NCBI GenBank assembly: GCA_045605445.1
Contig: JAZUPZ010000026.1
Coordinates: forward strand, 1-45,685
Direction: 5' to 3'
Origin: CAZMHL01 sp045605445
GTDB taxonomy: Bacteria > Bacillota > Clostridia > RGIG6154
Length of the DNA: 45,685 bases
Position numbers and translations under genes: made by a program. Positions 7,488 to 15,088 of the stretch are shown piece after piece. The stretch's first letter is position 1. Each line of letters begins with the position of its first letter. The notes beneath the pieces are model-generated. The model was not told the DNA's origin and ran no database searches. It was given only the letters and a program-made list of their open reading frames with translations.

Positions 7488-8177
7488 TTGAGAATTTTCA
7501 GGAATGAAAAAATAATAGTGTTGAGGAAAAAGAAGATAAAAGCCGTTTCTGCCCTTATGTTAACGGCTATAATTACTTTGCTTTTTCTTAATTACTCTGT
7601 AAGGGCATATGTTCCTTATATCAAAATGAAATGCGAAGCGGGAGCAAATAACCTTTTGAATGAAATAATAAACAATGCGGTGCAAAGCGAGCTTGAAGGC
7701 CTTTCCTATGATTCCTTTGCAAAGGTTACATACGACGAAAAAGGAAGCGTTAAATCAGTTTTGTGTGACACAGTTAAAATCAGCCTTGTGAAGCACAGAA
7801 TATCTGAAAAAATTCTTAAGGGAATAAAAAAGAATAACAGCTTTTATATAAGGGTTCCTCTGGTGTATATCTCTTCAAATCCGCTTATTTCCGATTTCGG
7901 CCCGAGAGTTTCTGTGAAGGTTTCTCCTTCGGGAGTTCTTAATGTTGATTTTAATGACAGCTTTGTGTCTGTCGGAATAAATCAGACAAAGCACGAAATA
8001 AATATCGTTATAAAAGCAGGCTGTTATACCTATCTTGCGGGAATAAACGGGAAAACAAATTTAACAACAACAGTTCCCGCAGTTCATACAATAATTGTAG
8101 GCGATGTGCCCGAAACCTATACAAATGTTGAAAGCGAAGACGGCAGCGTTAAAGACGATGTTTTAAACCTTCAGTAA
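7488..8177 (+). CDS. yunB: Sporulation protein YunB family
   Basis: This 229-residue protein has one N-terminal membrane anchor (about 16-38, SALMLTAIITLLFLNYSVRA) and an extracytoplasmic body. The pattern of the YunB family is visible in the body: ANNLLNEIINNAVQSEL after the anchor, IRVPLVYISSNPLISDFGP in the middle and TTTVPAVHTIIVGDVPETY near the C-terminus. Bacillus YunB is mother-cell expressed and needed for proper spore formation; its molecular activity is unknown. The frame is open further upstream, but that part lies inside the SASP terminator. GGAGG at 7476-7480 sits 7 bases before the TTG at 7488, so TTG is taken as the start. Its proximity to the SASP gene fits a sporulation cluster. 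Confidence 0.85.
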   Translation: MRIFRNEKIIVLRKKKIKAVSALMLTAIITLLFLNYSVRAYVPYIKMKCEAGANNLLNEIINNAVQSELEGLSYDSFAKVTYDEKGSVKSVLCDTVKISLVKHRISEKILKGIKKNNSFYIRVPLVYISSNPLISDFGPRVSVKVSPSGVLNVDFNDSFVSVGINQTKHEINIVIKAGCYTYLAGINGKTNLTTTVPAVHTIIVGDVPETYTNVESEDGSVKDDVLNLQ

Positions 8178-8205
8178 AAATTTCCGGGAAATATATAAAT
8201 TTTGT

Positions 8206-8234
8206 TTGACAGTATAATAAAATAATTATATAAT
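8206..8234 (+). promoter_or_regulatory. Consensus sigma-A promoter of the NSS transporter
   Basis: TTGACA (8206-8211), a 17-base spacer and TATAAT (8229-8234) match the vegetative consensus exactly. The ATG follows 31 bases after the -10. Confidence 0.9.
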
Positions 8235-8265
8235 GAAATGCAGATGATAAAAAAGGAGTGTAATT

Positions 8266-9636
8266 ATGAATCAGAGAGAAAAATTCTCATCAAGACTGGG
8301 TTTTATACTTATATCTGCAGGTTGTGCAATCGGTCTTGGTAATGTTTACAGATTTCCTATTCTTACCGGTTCATACGGCGGCGCATTGTTTGTTCTTATT
8401 TATATCGGCTTTTTGCTTCTTATGGGGCTTCCGATTATGACAATGGAGCTTTCTGTAGGAAGGGGAAGCCAGAGAAGTATAGCATCTTCCTTTGATGTTC
8501 TTGAAAAACCGGGACAGAAATGGCATTTGCTGAAATATACGGGTATTGCCGGTAACTATCTGCTTATGATGTTTTATACAACAATTTCCGCATGGATGCT
8601 TATTTATTTTCTGAAATATGCCGGCGGCTCAATTATGCAGTATACCACAGCCGAAGAGCTTGGCGGCGTGTTCGGGGGAGTAGTAAGCAATACGGGTCTT
8701 ATGCTTTCAACAACCTTTGTTGTAATTCTTGTATGCTTCGGAATATGTTCCTTCGGACTTCAGAACGGCGTTGAAAAAATCACAAAATATATGATGATTC
8801 TGCTTTTTGCGCTTATGATATGCCTTGCGGTTTATTGCTGTACTCTTGAAAATGCGGCTGAAGGTCTTAAGTTTTATCTTATACCTAATCTTGAAGGTAT
8901 TAAAACTCACGGACTCTGGACGGTAATAACTGCCGCAATGGGTCAGGCGTTCTTTACCCTCAGTATCGGTATAGGCTCTGTTGCAATTTTCGGAAGCTAT
9001 ATAAGTAAGGAAAGAAGCCTTAGCGGAGAAGCGCTTACAATTATGTCTCTTGACACAACGGTTGCTCTTATGTCGGGACTTATTATTTTCCCTGCATGCT
9101 TTACTTATAATAACGGCGTAACTGCCGACGCTTCAACAGTAGGAGCAAGCTTTTTGTTCACAACTCTGTCAAGCATTTTCAATGCAATGCCCGGCGGAAG
9201 AATTGTGGGAGCTCTGTTCTTCGTGTTTATGATTTTTGCGGCGCTTTCAACAGTAATTGCCGTTTTTGAAAATATTATGTCCTTCTGGCTCGAGCTTACA
9301 AAGCTGGGAAGAAAACAGGTGGCAATTATCAATATAATTCTTGTTTTTGTCCTTTCTGTTCCCTGTATTCTCGGATTCACGCTGTGGTCAGACGTTCAGA
9401 TAGCAGGAAAAGGAATTATGGATATGGAGGATTTTGCGGTTTCAAATATTCTCCTGCCGCTGGGAAGCCTTGCCTATGCTCTCTTCTGTACAACCCGTTA
9501 CGGTTGGGGCTGGGATAAGTACTTTGCCGAAGTAAATGAAGGAAAGGGCTTAAAGCTTGCAAAATGGTTGAAGCCTTATCTTTCCTATGTTCTTCCGGTT
9601 GTGCTTTTCGGATTGTTCATAATGTCAATAATTTAA
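8266..9636 (+). CDS. Sodium-dependent amino acid transporter, NSS/SNF family
   Basis: This 456-residue protein has about 11 membrane segments and is LeuT-like. The family signature lies in the first helix (SAGCAIGLGNVYRFPILTGS), the unwound Gly-rich segment that binds Na+ and substrate. The second helix contains the conserved MELSVGRGS motif. Length and predicted 11 helices match bacterial members such as MhsT and TnaT, which take up hydrophobic or aromatic amino acids by Na+ symport. The exact substrate cannot be read from sequence. It is a single-gene unit between a consensus promoter and a strong terminator. GGAGTG lies 7 bases before the ATG. Confidence 0.93.
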   Translation: MNQREKFSSRLGFILISAGCAIGLGNVYRFPILTGSYGGALFVLIYIGFLLLMGLPIMTMELSVGRGSQRSIASSFDVLEKPGQKWHLLKYTGIAGNYLLMMFYTTISAWMLIYFLKYAGGSIMQYTTAEELGGVFGGVVSNTGLMLSTTFVVILVCFGICSFGLQNGVEKITKYMMILLFALMICLAVYCCTLENAAEGLKFYLIPNLEGIKTHGLWTVITAAMGQAFFTLSIGIGSVAIFGSYISKERSLSGEALTIMSLDTTVALMSGLIIFPACFTYNNGVTADASTVGASFLFTTLSSIFNAMPGGRIVGALFFVFMIFAALSTVIAVFENIMSFWLELTKLGRKQVAIINIILVFVLSVPCILGFTLWSDVQIAGKGIMDMEDFAVSNILLPLGSLAYALFCTTRYGWGWDKYFAEVNEGKGLKLAKWLKPYLSYVLPVVLFGLFIMSII

Positions 9637-9642
9637 AATGCG

Positions 9643-9678
9643 GAAAAGGCAATGTTTTCATTGTCTTTTCTTTTTTTA
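9643..9678 (+). terminator. Terminator of the NSS transporter gene
   Basis: A 12-base-pair stem (9643-9654 with 9659-9670, one G-T pair) closes a TTTT loop and is followed by seven T residues. Confidence 0.9.
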
Positions 9679-10010
9679 TGTGTTAAAATGAGTTCATCGA
9701 AGATGAAATCAATGATATAAATTTTTTCAAATTTGTGAAGCAAATATGTCGGTCAAATTTAATTTTCATATCGACAGGATTTTTGTTCCTGACTTGATAC
9801 GAGTTATTAAAGATTGACGAATAGTGTAGGAAGGAGAAAATATAATTGTCAGTATCAATTAATGAAATTAACACATCTCATTTATTTCGTGATAGCTTAC
9901 TTTTAAAGGGAAGTCCTTGAAAAAACAAATTTATTTGTCTTAGAACAGATGAAAGATAATGTAAAGTGACAATGAATAAAATTATACAAAAGGATGAGGA
10001 GAATAAAAAT
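9679..10010. other. Long AT-rich intergenic stretch before the TIR gene
   Basis: This stretch holds no convincing gene. It contains the left TTCATC...GATGAA repeat (9693-9715), possible hairpins (TGTCG with CGACA around 9745-9780; CAGGA with TCCTG around 9776-9792), and a 24-codon frame at 9846-9920 (TTG start, AAGGAG 9 bases upstream) that may be a peptide or the stub of a lost gene. No good sigma-A promoter for the TIR gene was seen. Confidence 0.5.
9693..9715 (+). repeat. Left copy of a short repeat flanking the TIR gene
   Basis: TTCATCGA, then AGATGAAATCAATGA. A near-identical sequence in the same orientation lies at 11112-11136 on the other side of the TIR gene. TTCATC and GATGAA inside each copy can form a small hairpin. 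Confidence 0.6.
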
Positions 10011-11027
10011 ATGCTTATTATTAATTGTGGAACTTCGCTGGAGGTTGGAGAAACTACAAGAAATTTCTATATTGAAAAAGGATTTGAAATTATACAAAAG
10101 AAATGTTATGAAGGAAAAGATGTTGCAACAAACTCATGGTATGGAAAAAGAAATTTGGTAAGTAAAGAAGAAGTACTACAGTGTGATCTTAAATATGAGG
10201 TAAACGGGATAATAACCGGATTTAATAAAGATCAGTTTATTGATGCAGTAAGAGGAAGAAAAAACTGTCTTCTTTCAGTAACACCTGATACATTTGAATT
10301 TGTGGAACAAATAAAGAAAACGCATGGGGAATATGTTAAGGTAATATACTCTTTTGTTCCCGAAGAAACTTTATCTGAAATGACAAAAGCTAAGCCGGGG
10401 ATGAGTGAGGACGAGTATAAGGCACGAATGAATACAGGAGTGAAGATTAGAAACTTCTGTTCTGAAAATATGCATTTTTTTGACAAAGTTGTAATTTATA
10501 CGGGAGAAAATACAGAGTTTGACCTTAAACATTTATGTTTGCAACATGAAAAAATAATTAATGCTGCATTAAAAGAGCAAGAGAAACTAAATGAAAAAAT
10601 GTATGTAGATTTGCCATATACAGGAAATGAAGATTATGCATTTATAAGTTACTCACACGACGATACAAAAGAGGTTATACCAGTACTATCTAAATTACAG
10701 CGATTGGGGTATAGAGTGTGGTATGATGAGGGAATTGAAGAAGGAAAAAACTGGAGAATATTTGTTGGAGAAAAAATTATAAATTGTAAAGATTTTATCT
10801 TGTTTTCGTCAAAAAATGCCATAGAATCAAAAAATGTTGAAGCAGAAATCAGTGGCGCATTAGACATTGATAAAAAGATAATAACAATAAAAATGGATGA
10901 CAGTAAGTTTCCCTTTGGACTGGAGATGTACATAAAAAAGAATCAGTATATAGATTTTAATAATGGTGATTTGGAAAAACAATTAGTGAACGGAATTTCA
11001 CCGAGCATAAGAGATAAAAGAATATAA
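10011..11027 (+). CDS. TIR-domain protein with an N-terminal degenerate guanylate-kinase-like domain
   Basis: Taking the ATG at 10011 gives 338 residues. Residues 1-185 line up by eye with guanylate kinase: INCGTSLEVGETT where the P-loop should be, NGIITGFNKDQFIDAVRGRK in place of the YGT region, LLSVTPDTFEFVEQI for the next strand, and a C-terminal pattern (EYKARM...FFDKVVIYT) like the kinase lid and last strands. The P-loop Lys is Glu (E14), so ATP binding is doubtful. Residues 207-315 are a bacterial TIR domain: DYAFISYSHDD, LGYRVWYDEGIEEGKNW and KNVEAEISGAL, with E279 a candidate NADase glutamate. TIR proteins often cleave NAD+ in phage defence or bind each other as adaptors. AGGATGAGGAG 9 bases upstream favours this ATG over the GTG at 9966. 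Codon use looks more AT-rich than in neighbours, suggesting transfer. Confidence 0.8.
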   Translation: MLIINCGTSLEVGETTRNFYIEKGFEIIQKKCYEGKDVATNSWYGKRNLVSKEEVLQCDLKYEVNGIITGFNKDQFIDAVRGRKNCLLSVTPDTFEFVEQIKKTHGEYVKVIYSFVPEETLSEMTKAKPGMSEDEYKARMNTGVKIRNFCSENMHFFDKVVIYTGENTEFDLKHLCLQHEKIINAALKEQEKLNEKMYVDLPYTGNEDYAFISYSHDDTKEVIPVLSKLQRLGYRVWYDEGIEEGKNWRIFVGEKIINCKDFILFSSKNAIESKNVEAEISGALDIDKKIITIKMDDSKFPFGLEMYIKKNQYIDFNNGDLEKQLVNGISPSIRDKRI

Positions 11028-11111
11028 AATTTTTTGAATAAATTATCACATATTTGTGTATTTTTTAGTTAACATTGTTGCATAAAAAGAATGTTTATAC
11101 CTTATAAAGAT

Positions 11112-11136
11112 TTCATCAAAAAGATGAAATTAATGA
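11112..11136 (+). repeat. Right copy of the short repeat flanking the TIR gene
   Basis: TTCATCAAAAAGATGAA followed by ATTAATGA. It differs from the copy at 9693-9715 by a two-base longer centre and a few substitutions, and has the same orientation. Confidence 0.6.
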
Positions 11137-11140
11137 AATG

Positions 11141-11251
11141 TGAATAATGATAGTGAAAAATTAAGGAACAAGTGCTTTGCATTTGAGTTAAAAAGAAAAT
11201 CGCATTGCGATTTTCAACCACAATTATTCATCATTCATTATAAATTATTCA
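11141..11251. repeat. MITE-like palindromic repeat element
   Basis: TGAATAAT (11141-11148) and its inverted copy ATTATTCA (11244-11251; also 11223-11230) bound two hairpins: CAAGTGC/GCATTTG (11169-11185) and a 10-base-pair palindrome GAAAATCGCA/TGCGATTTTC (11195-11215). There is no coding capacity. The shape suggests a small non-autonomous repeat. Confidence 0.55.
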
Positions 11252-11395
11252 TTTTATAAGTGCATCCGGTTTATGCAGTTTTCATAAAATAGTTTCAGTA
11301 AAGTCAAATTCTCATAAAATTATTAACAGTCCTTTTAAACGGACATAAAATGTGTTAAAATAAAAACATAAAAAGAGGAAGTTGAGATAAAAACT

Positions 11396-13384
11396 ATGGA
11401 AACAAATGCAGAAAAAAGAATAGAAGAGCTTGTGGAAATACTGAATAAGTATGCCTACGAGTACTACGTTCTTGACAATCCCACGGTTTCTGATTATGAA
11501 TATGATATGCTTTACCGTGAACTGGAAAAGCTTGAAGAGGAAAATCCTGAAATGATTATGCCTCATTCGCCCACACAAAGAGTTGGCGACACGGTTATAA
11601 AAAAGTTTAACGAGGTTGCACATCAGGTTCCCATGCAGAGCCTTAACGATGTTTTTTCCTTTGAAGAGCTTGAAGAATACCACGAAAGGGTAAGAAAGAC
11701 TCTTGATGAGGATTTTGAATATTCCGTTGAATATAAAATTGACGGTCTTTCGGTTTCCCTTGAATATGAAAACGGCTTGTTTGTTCGTGGTTCAACAAGA
11801 GGAAACGGCATTGTGGGTGAGGACATAACCCTTAATCTGAAAACCATAAAGTCAATTCCCGTAAAATTAAACAAACCCGTTACCGTTGAGGTGAGGGGCG
11901 AGGTGTTTATGTCAAAGGATTCTTTTGAAAAAATAAACGCCGGAAGGGAACTGTACGGGGAGGCACTTTTTGCAAATCCGAGAAATGCGGCGGCGGGCTC
12001 TCTTCGTCAGCTGGATCCGAAAATAACTGAAAAAAGAAATCTTGATATTTTTGTTTTCAATGTTCAGAAAATTGAAGGTGTTGATTTTGAAACTCATACT
12101 CAGAGTCTTGACTTTTTGAAGGAGCTGGGCTTTAAGGTTAACCCTGAAACAAAAATCTGTAAAACCACAGATGAGGTTGAAGAAACAATAAAGCTTTTCG
12201 GGGAAAACAGAAATAATCTTAAATATGATATCGACGGCGTTGTTATAAAAGTAAACAGTCTAAGACAAAGAGAAATTATGGGGACAACAGTAAAGGCGCC
12301 CCGTTGGGCAGTAGCATATAAATTTCCGCCGGAGCAGAAGGAAACGGTAATTGAAAATATTGAAATACAGGTGGGAAGAACCGGGGTTCTTACGCCGAAC
12401 GCAGTGTTCAAGCCGGTTTTCTGCGCAGGAAGTCTTATTTCCAGGGCAACCCTTCATAACAGCGATTTTATTGCCGAAAAGGATATAAGAATCGGCGACC
12501 ACGTAATTATCCAGAAAGCGGGGGATATAATTCCCGCAGTGGTTGAGGTTGTAAAGGAAAAAAGAAAGGGAAACGAGGTTCCCTTTGAAATGCCGCAGGC
12601 TTGTCCTGTCTGCGGAGCAAAAGCTGTAAGAGAGGCAGACGAGGCAGCGCTCAGATGCACAAATATAGAATGCCCGGCTCAGCTTATGAGGAACATAATT
12701 CACTTTGCCTCAAAAGATGCAATGGACATTGAAGGAATGGGTCCTGCAATTGTTGAACAGCTTTTAAACGAAAAGCTTATTTCGGGAATTTCAGACATTT
12801 ATTATCTTAAATATGAAGACCTTGTAAAGCTTGAAAGATTTGGCGATAAGTCTGCCGAAAACCTTATAAATGCCATAGAAGAAAGCAAAAAAAGGGGACT
12901 GGCGGGGCTGTTGTTCGGCTTGGGAATAAGGCATATCGGTCAGAAGGCGGCAAAGCAGCTTGCAAGAAAATATAAAAATATCGACAGTCTTATTTCTGCA
13001 AAGGAAGAGGAATTAAGTGAAATTGACGATGTGGGCAAGGTGATGGCAGAAAGCATAGTTGAATTTTTCTCTCACGCTCCCAATCTCGAGGAAATAGAAA
13101 AGCTCAGAGGTGCAGGGGTAGACACCACTGTTCCCGAAGAAGAGGGAACAAGCGAAAAATTAAGCGGGCTTACCTTTGTTCTTACGGGAACCCTTGAAAG
13201 CATGACAAGGTCGCAGGCTCAGGAGCTTATTGAGAAAAACGGCGGCAAGGTTTCCTCCTCGGTTTCCAAGAAAACCAGCTATGTGGTTGCAGGGGAAGAG
13301 GCAGGAAGCAAGCTTACAAAGGCTCAGAAACTGGGCGTTGAAATTGTTGATGAAAATTATTTAATAAAATTGATAAACAGTTGA
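11396..13384 (+). CDS. ligA: NAD-dependent DNA ligase LigA
   Basis: This 662-residue enzyme seals nicks in duplex DNA during replication and repair using NAD+. Domain Ia (about 5-70) has the YYVLDNPTVSDYEYD segment that binds NMN. The adenylation domain has the active-site lysine K114 in VEYKIDGLSVSLEY. An OB fold follows near 320-400. The four-cysteine zinc finger is CPVCGAK...CTNIECPAQ (about 402-425). A helix-hairpin-helix region (about 430-570) and a C-terminal BRCT domain (from about 590, GLTFVLTGTLESMTR) complete the standard layout. Length is normal. It is followed by recA, whose -35 overlaps the ligA stop codon. The ribosome-binding site is poor: GAGG lies 17 bases upstream and only GAG is nearer. 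Confidence 0.98.
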   Translation: METNAEKRIEELVEILNKYAYEYYVLDNPTVSDYEYDMLYRELEKLEEENPEMIMPHSPTQRVGDTVIKKFNEVAHQVPMQSLNDVFSFEELEEYHERVRKTLDEDFEYSVEYKIDGLSVSLEYENGLFVRGSTRGNGIVGEDITLNLKTIKSIPVKLNKPVTVEVRGEVFMSKDSFEKINAGRELYGEALFANPRNAAAGSLRQLDPKITEKRNLDIFVFNVQKIEGVDFETHTQSLDFLKELGFKVNPETKICKTTDEVEETIKLFGENRNNLKYDIDGVVIKVNSLRQREIMGTTVKAPRWAVAYKFPPEQKETVIENIEIQVGRTGVLTPNAVFKPVFCAGSLISRATLHNSDFIAEKDIRIGDHVIIQKAGDIIPAVVEVVKEKRKGNEVPFEMPQACPVCGAKAVREADEAALRCTNIECPAQLMRNIIHFASKDAMDIEGMGPAIVEQLLNEKLISGISDIYYLKYEDLVKLERFGDKSAENLINAIEESKKRGLAGLLFGLGIRHIGQKAAKQLARKYKNIDSLISAKEEELSEIDDVGKVMAESIVEFFSHAPNLEEIEKLRGAGVDTTVPEEEGTSEKLSGLTFVLTGTLESMTRSQAQELIEKNGGKVSSSVSKKTSYVVAGEEAGSKLTKAQKLGVEIVDENYLIKLINS

Positions 13385-13409
13385 AAAGAAAGTAAATTTA
13401 TGTTACAAT
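13381..13409 (+). promoter_or_regulatory. Sigma-A promoter of recA
   Basis: TTGAAA (13381-13386), a 17-base spacer and TACAAT (13404-13409). The -35 overlaps the ligA TGA at 13382-13384. No LexA box was recognised with confidence. Confidence 0.75.
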
Positions 13410-13440
13410 AATTAAAGTGTAAAAAAACGGAGGGAATAAA

Positions 13441-14472
13441 ATGCAGGAAGAAAAACAGAAAGCCATAGAAATGGCGATAAAGCAAATCGAAAAACAGTTT
13501 GGTAAGGGTGCAGTTATGAAGCTTGGCGAAAATGCACATCTTAATGTTGACGTTTTGCCTACCGGTATTTTAAGTATAGATACTGCTCTTGGAGTAGGAG
13601 GCTTACCCAAGGGAAGAATTGTTGAAATTTACGGACCTGAATCATCAGGTAAAACAACCGTTTCCCTTTGTATAATAGCATCAGCTCAGAAAAACGGCGG
13701 CGAGGTTGCTTTTATCGATGCCGAGCACGCTCTTGATCCCGATTATGCAAAAACTCTCGGGGTTGATGTTGATAATCTTCTGGTTGCTCAGCCGGATACC
13801 GGTGAGCAGGCTCTTGAAATTACGGAATCCCTTGTAAGATCGGGAGCTATTGATGTTATAGTAATTGACTCTGTTGCAGCCCTTGTTCCCAAGGCTGAAA
13901 TCGAAGGTGTTATGGGCGATTCCCATGTAGGACTTCATGCAAGACTTATGTCTCAGGCTTTAAGAAAGCTTGCGGGAATAATAAACAAGTCAAACACAAT
14001 TGCAATTTTCATTAACCAGCTTCGTGAAAAGGTTGGCGTTATATACGGAAATCCCGAGGTTACCACCGGCGGACGTGCTCTTAAGTTCTATTCAAGCGTT
14101 CGTATGGAGGTAAGAAAGGCAGAGGCAATTAAAAACGGTGCCGATGTAGTCGGAGCAAGAACCAAGGTTAAAATTGTTAAAAACAAGGTTGCTCCGCCCT
14201 TTAAAGAAGCATATTTCGACATTATGTTCGGCAGTGGTGTTTCAAGAGAAGGAGTTATCCTTGATTATGCCGTTGAACGTGATATAATTCAAAAGGCAGG
14301 AGCCTGGTTCTCTTACGGAGAAACAAGAATCGGTCAGGGAAGAGACAATGCAAAGCAGTTCCTTGTTGACAATCCTGAAATTTGTAAAGAGGTTGAAGAA
14401 AAGGTTAAGGCTATGATTTCAAAGCCGGGAGCAAATTCTTCAGCGGCGGCATCGGAAGATGAAGCAGAATAA
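13441..14472 (+). CDS. recA: Recombinase RecA
   Basis: This 343-residue protein forms filaments on single-stranded DNA, drives strand exchange and triggers SOS self-cleavage of repressors. Walker A is GPESSGKTT (65-73), Walker B lies in IDVIVIDSVAAL, and the DNA-binding loops include the segment around GVIYGNPEVTTGGRALKFY. Length is typical. GGAGGG lies 7 bases before the ATG. recX overlaps its 3' end by 14 bases, so the two are translated from one message. The C-terminal tail is short and acidic (AAASEDEAE), as usual for bacterial RecA. Confidence 0.99.
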   Translation: MQEEKQKAIEMAIKQIEKQFGKGAVMKLGENAHLNVDVLPTGILSIDTALGVGGLPKGRIVEIYGPESSGKTTVSLCIIASAQKNGGEVAFIDAEHALDPDYAKTLGVDVDNLLVAQPDTGEQALEITESLVRSGAIDVIVIDSVAALVPKAEIEGVMGDSHVGLHARLMSQALRKLAGIINKSNTIAIFINQLREKVGVIYGNPEVTTGGRALKFYSSVRMEVRKAEAIKNGADVVGARTKVKIVKNKVAPPFKEAYFDIMFGSGVSREGVILDYAVERDIIQKAGAWFSYGETRIGQGRDNAKQFLVDNPEICKEVEEKVKAMISKPGANSSAAASEDEAE

Positions 14473-15088
14473 AATTACATCAATAGAGGTTCAGAAGAAG
14501 CAGAGAGGAAGATTCTCCGTTTTTATCGACGGTGAATTTTCTTTCGGTATCAGTGATATTGATTTGTATAACCTTAATCTTGCAGTGGGCGATATTGTAA
14601 GCGAGGAGCAGATGGCTCTCATTGAAGAAACGGTAGATACCCAGAAGTGCAGAGATTATGCGGTTGGACTTGTTTCAAAAAAGATGTATACCAAAAAGGA
14701 AATAGCCGAAAAAATGCAGAAAAAAGGTTTTTCAAAAACTGCAATCGACGGCGTTATGGATATCCTCGAGGAATACGGTTACATAAACGACGAGATTTAT
14801 GCGGAAATGTACTGCGAGTATCAAAGTAAAAAGTTCGGAGCAAAGAAAATAAGCTACGACCTTCAGATGAAAGGTGTTCCAAAAGAAATAATTCAGAAAT
14901 ATACAGGAAAAATCGATAACGGCGATGAGCTTCTTAACCTTATGAAAACAAAAATAAAAAGCAAAGTGATTGATATGAAGGAAAGACAGAAAATTATAAG
15001 ACACTTTCTTTCAAAAGGCTTTGAATATGACAAGGTTATATCAGCCCTTAATGAGCTTTGCGGAAATGAGACAGAAGACTATGAGTAA
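14459..15088 (+). CDS. recX: Recombination regulator RecX
   Basis: This 209-residue helical-repeat protein binds RecA filaments and limits or modulates their activity. RecX hallmarks are present: an N-terminal extension with ITSIEVQKKQRGRFSVFIDG, then three-helix repeats such as CRDYAVGLVSKKMYTKKEIA and YINDEIYAEMYCEYQSKKFG, where RecX proteins carry the G[YF]I[ND]D motif. The ATG at 14459 lies inside the recA end (14-base overlap), the coupled arrangement seen in many bacteria. rimO overlaps its last codons in turn. Confidence 0.92.
   Translation: MKQNKITSIEVQKKQRGRFSVFIDGEFSFGISDIDLYNLNLAVGDIVSEEQMALIEETVDTQKCRDYAVGLVSKKMYTKKEIAEKMQKKGFSKTAIDGVMDILEEYGYINDEIYAEMYCEYQSKKFGAKKISYDLQMKGVPKEIIQKYTGKIDNGDELLNLMKTKIKSKVIDMKERQKIIRHFLSKGFEYDKVISALNELCGNETEDYE

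Larger units (their letters stand above)
11028..11395. other. AT-rich intergenic stretch after the TIR gene
   Basis: It holds the right flanking repeat (11112-11136), a MITE-like palindromic element (11141-11251) and then an AT-rich leader of ligA. A CACA/TGTG mini-hairpin with a T-run near 11048-11068 is a very weak terminator candidate for the TIR gene. TAAAAT near 11356-11361 could be the ligA -10, without a clear -35. No gene was seen. Confidence 0.5.

Noticed and set aside
9966..10010. GTG start giving a 15-residue longer TIR protein
   Set aside because: It has no ribosome-binding site, whereas the ATG at 10011 has a strong one and matches the natural start of the kinase-like fold.
11195..11215. 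10-base-pair palindrome considered as a terminator for the TIR gene
   Set aside because: The stem is followed by AACCAC without a T-tract and has a one-base centre. It fits better as part of the repeat element.
12260..12703. 147-codon minus-strand frame inside ligA
   Set aside because: It lies antisense to the OB and zinc-finger region of ligA. Its cysteines come from the reverse reading and have no metal-site spacing.
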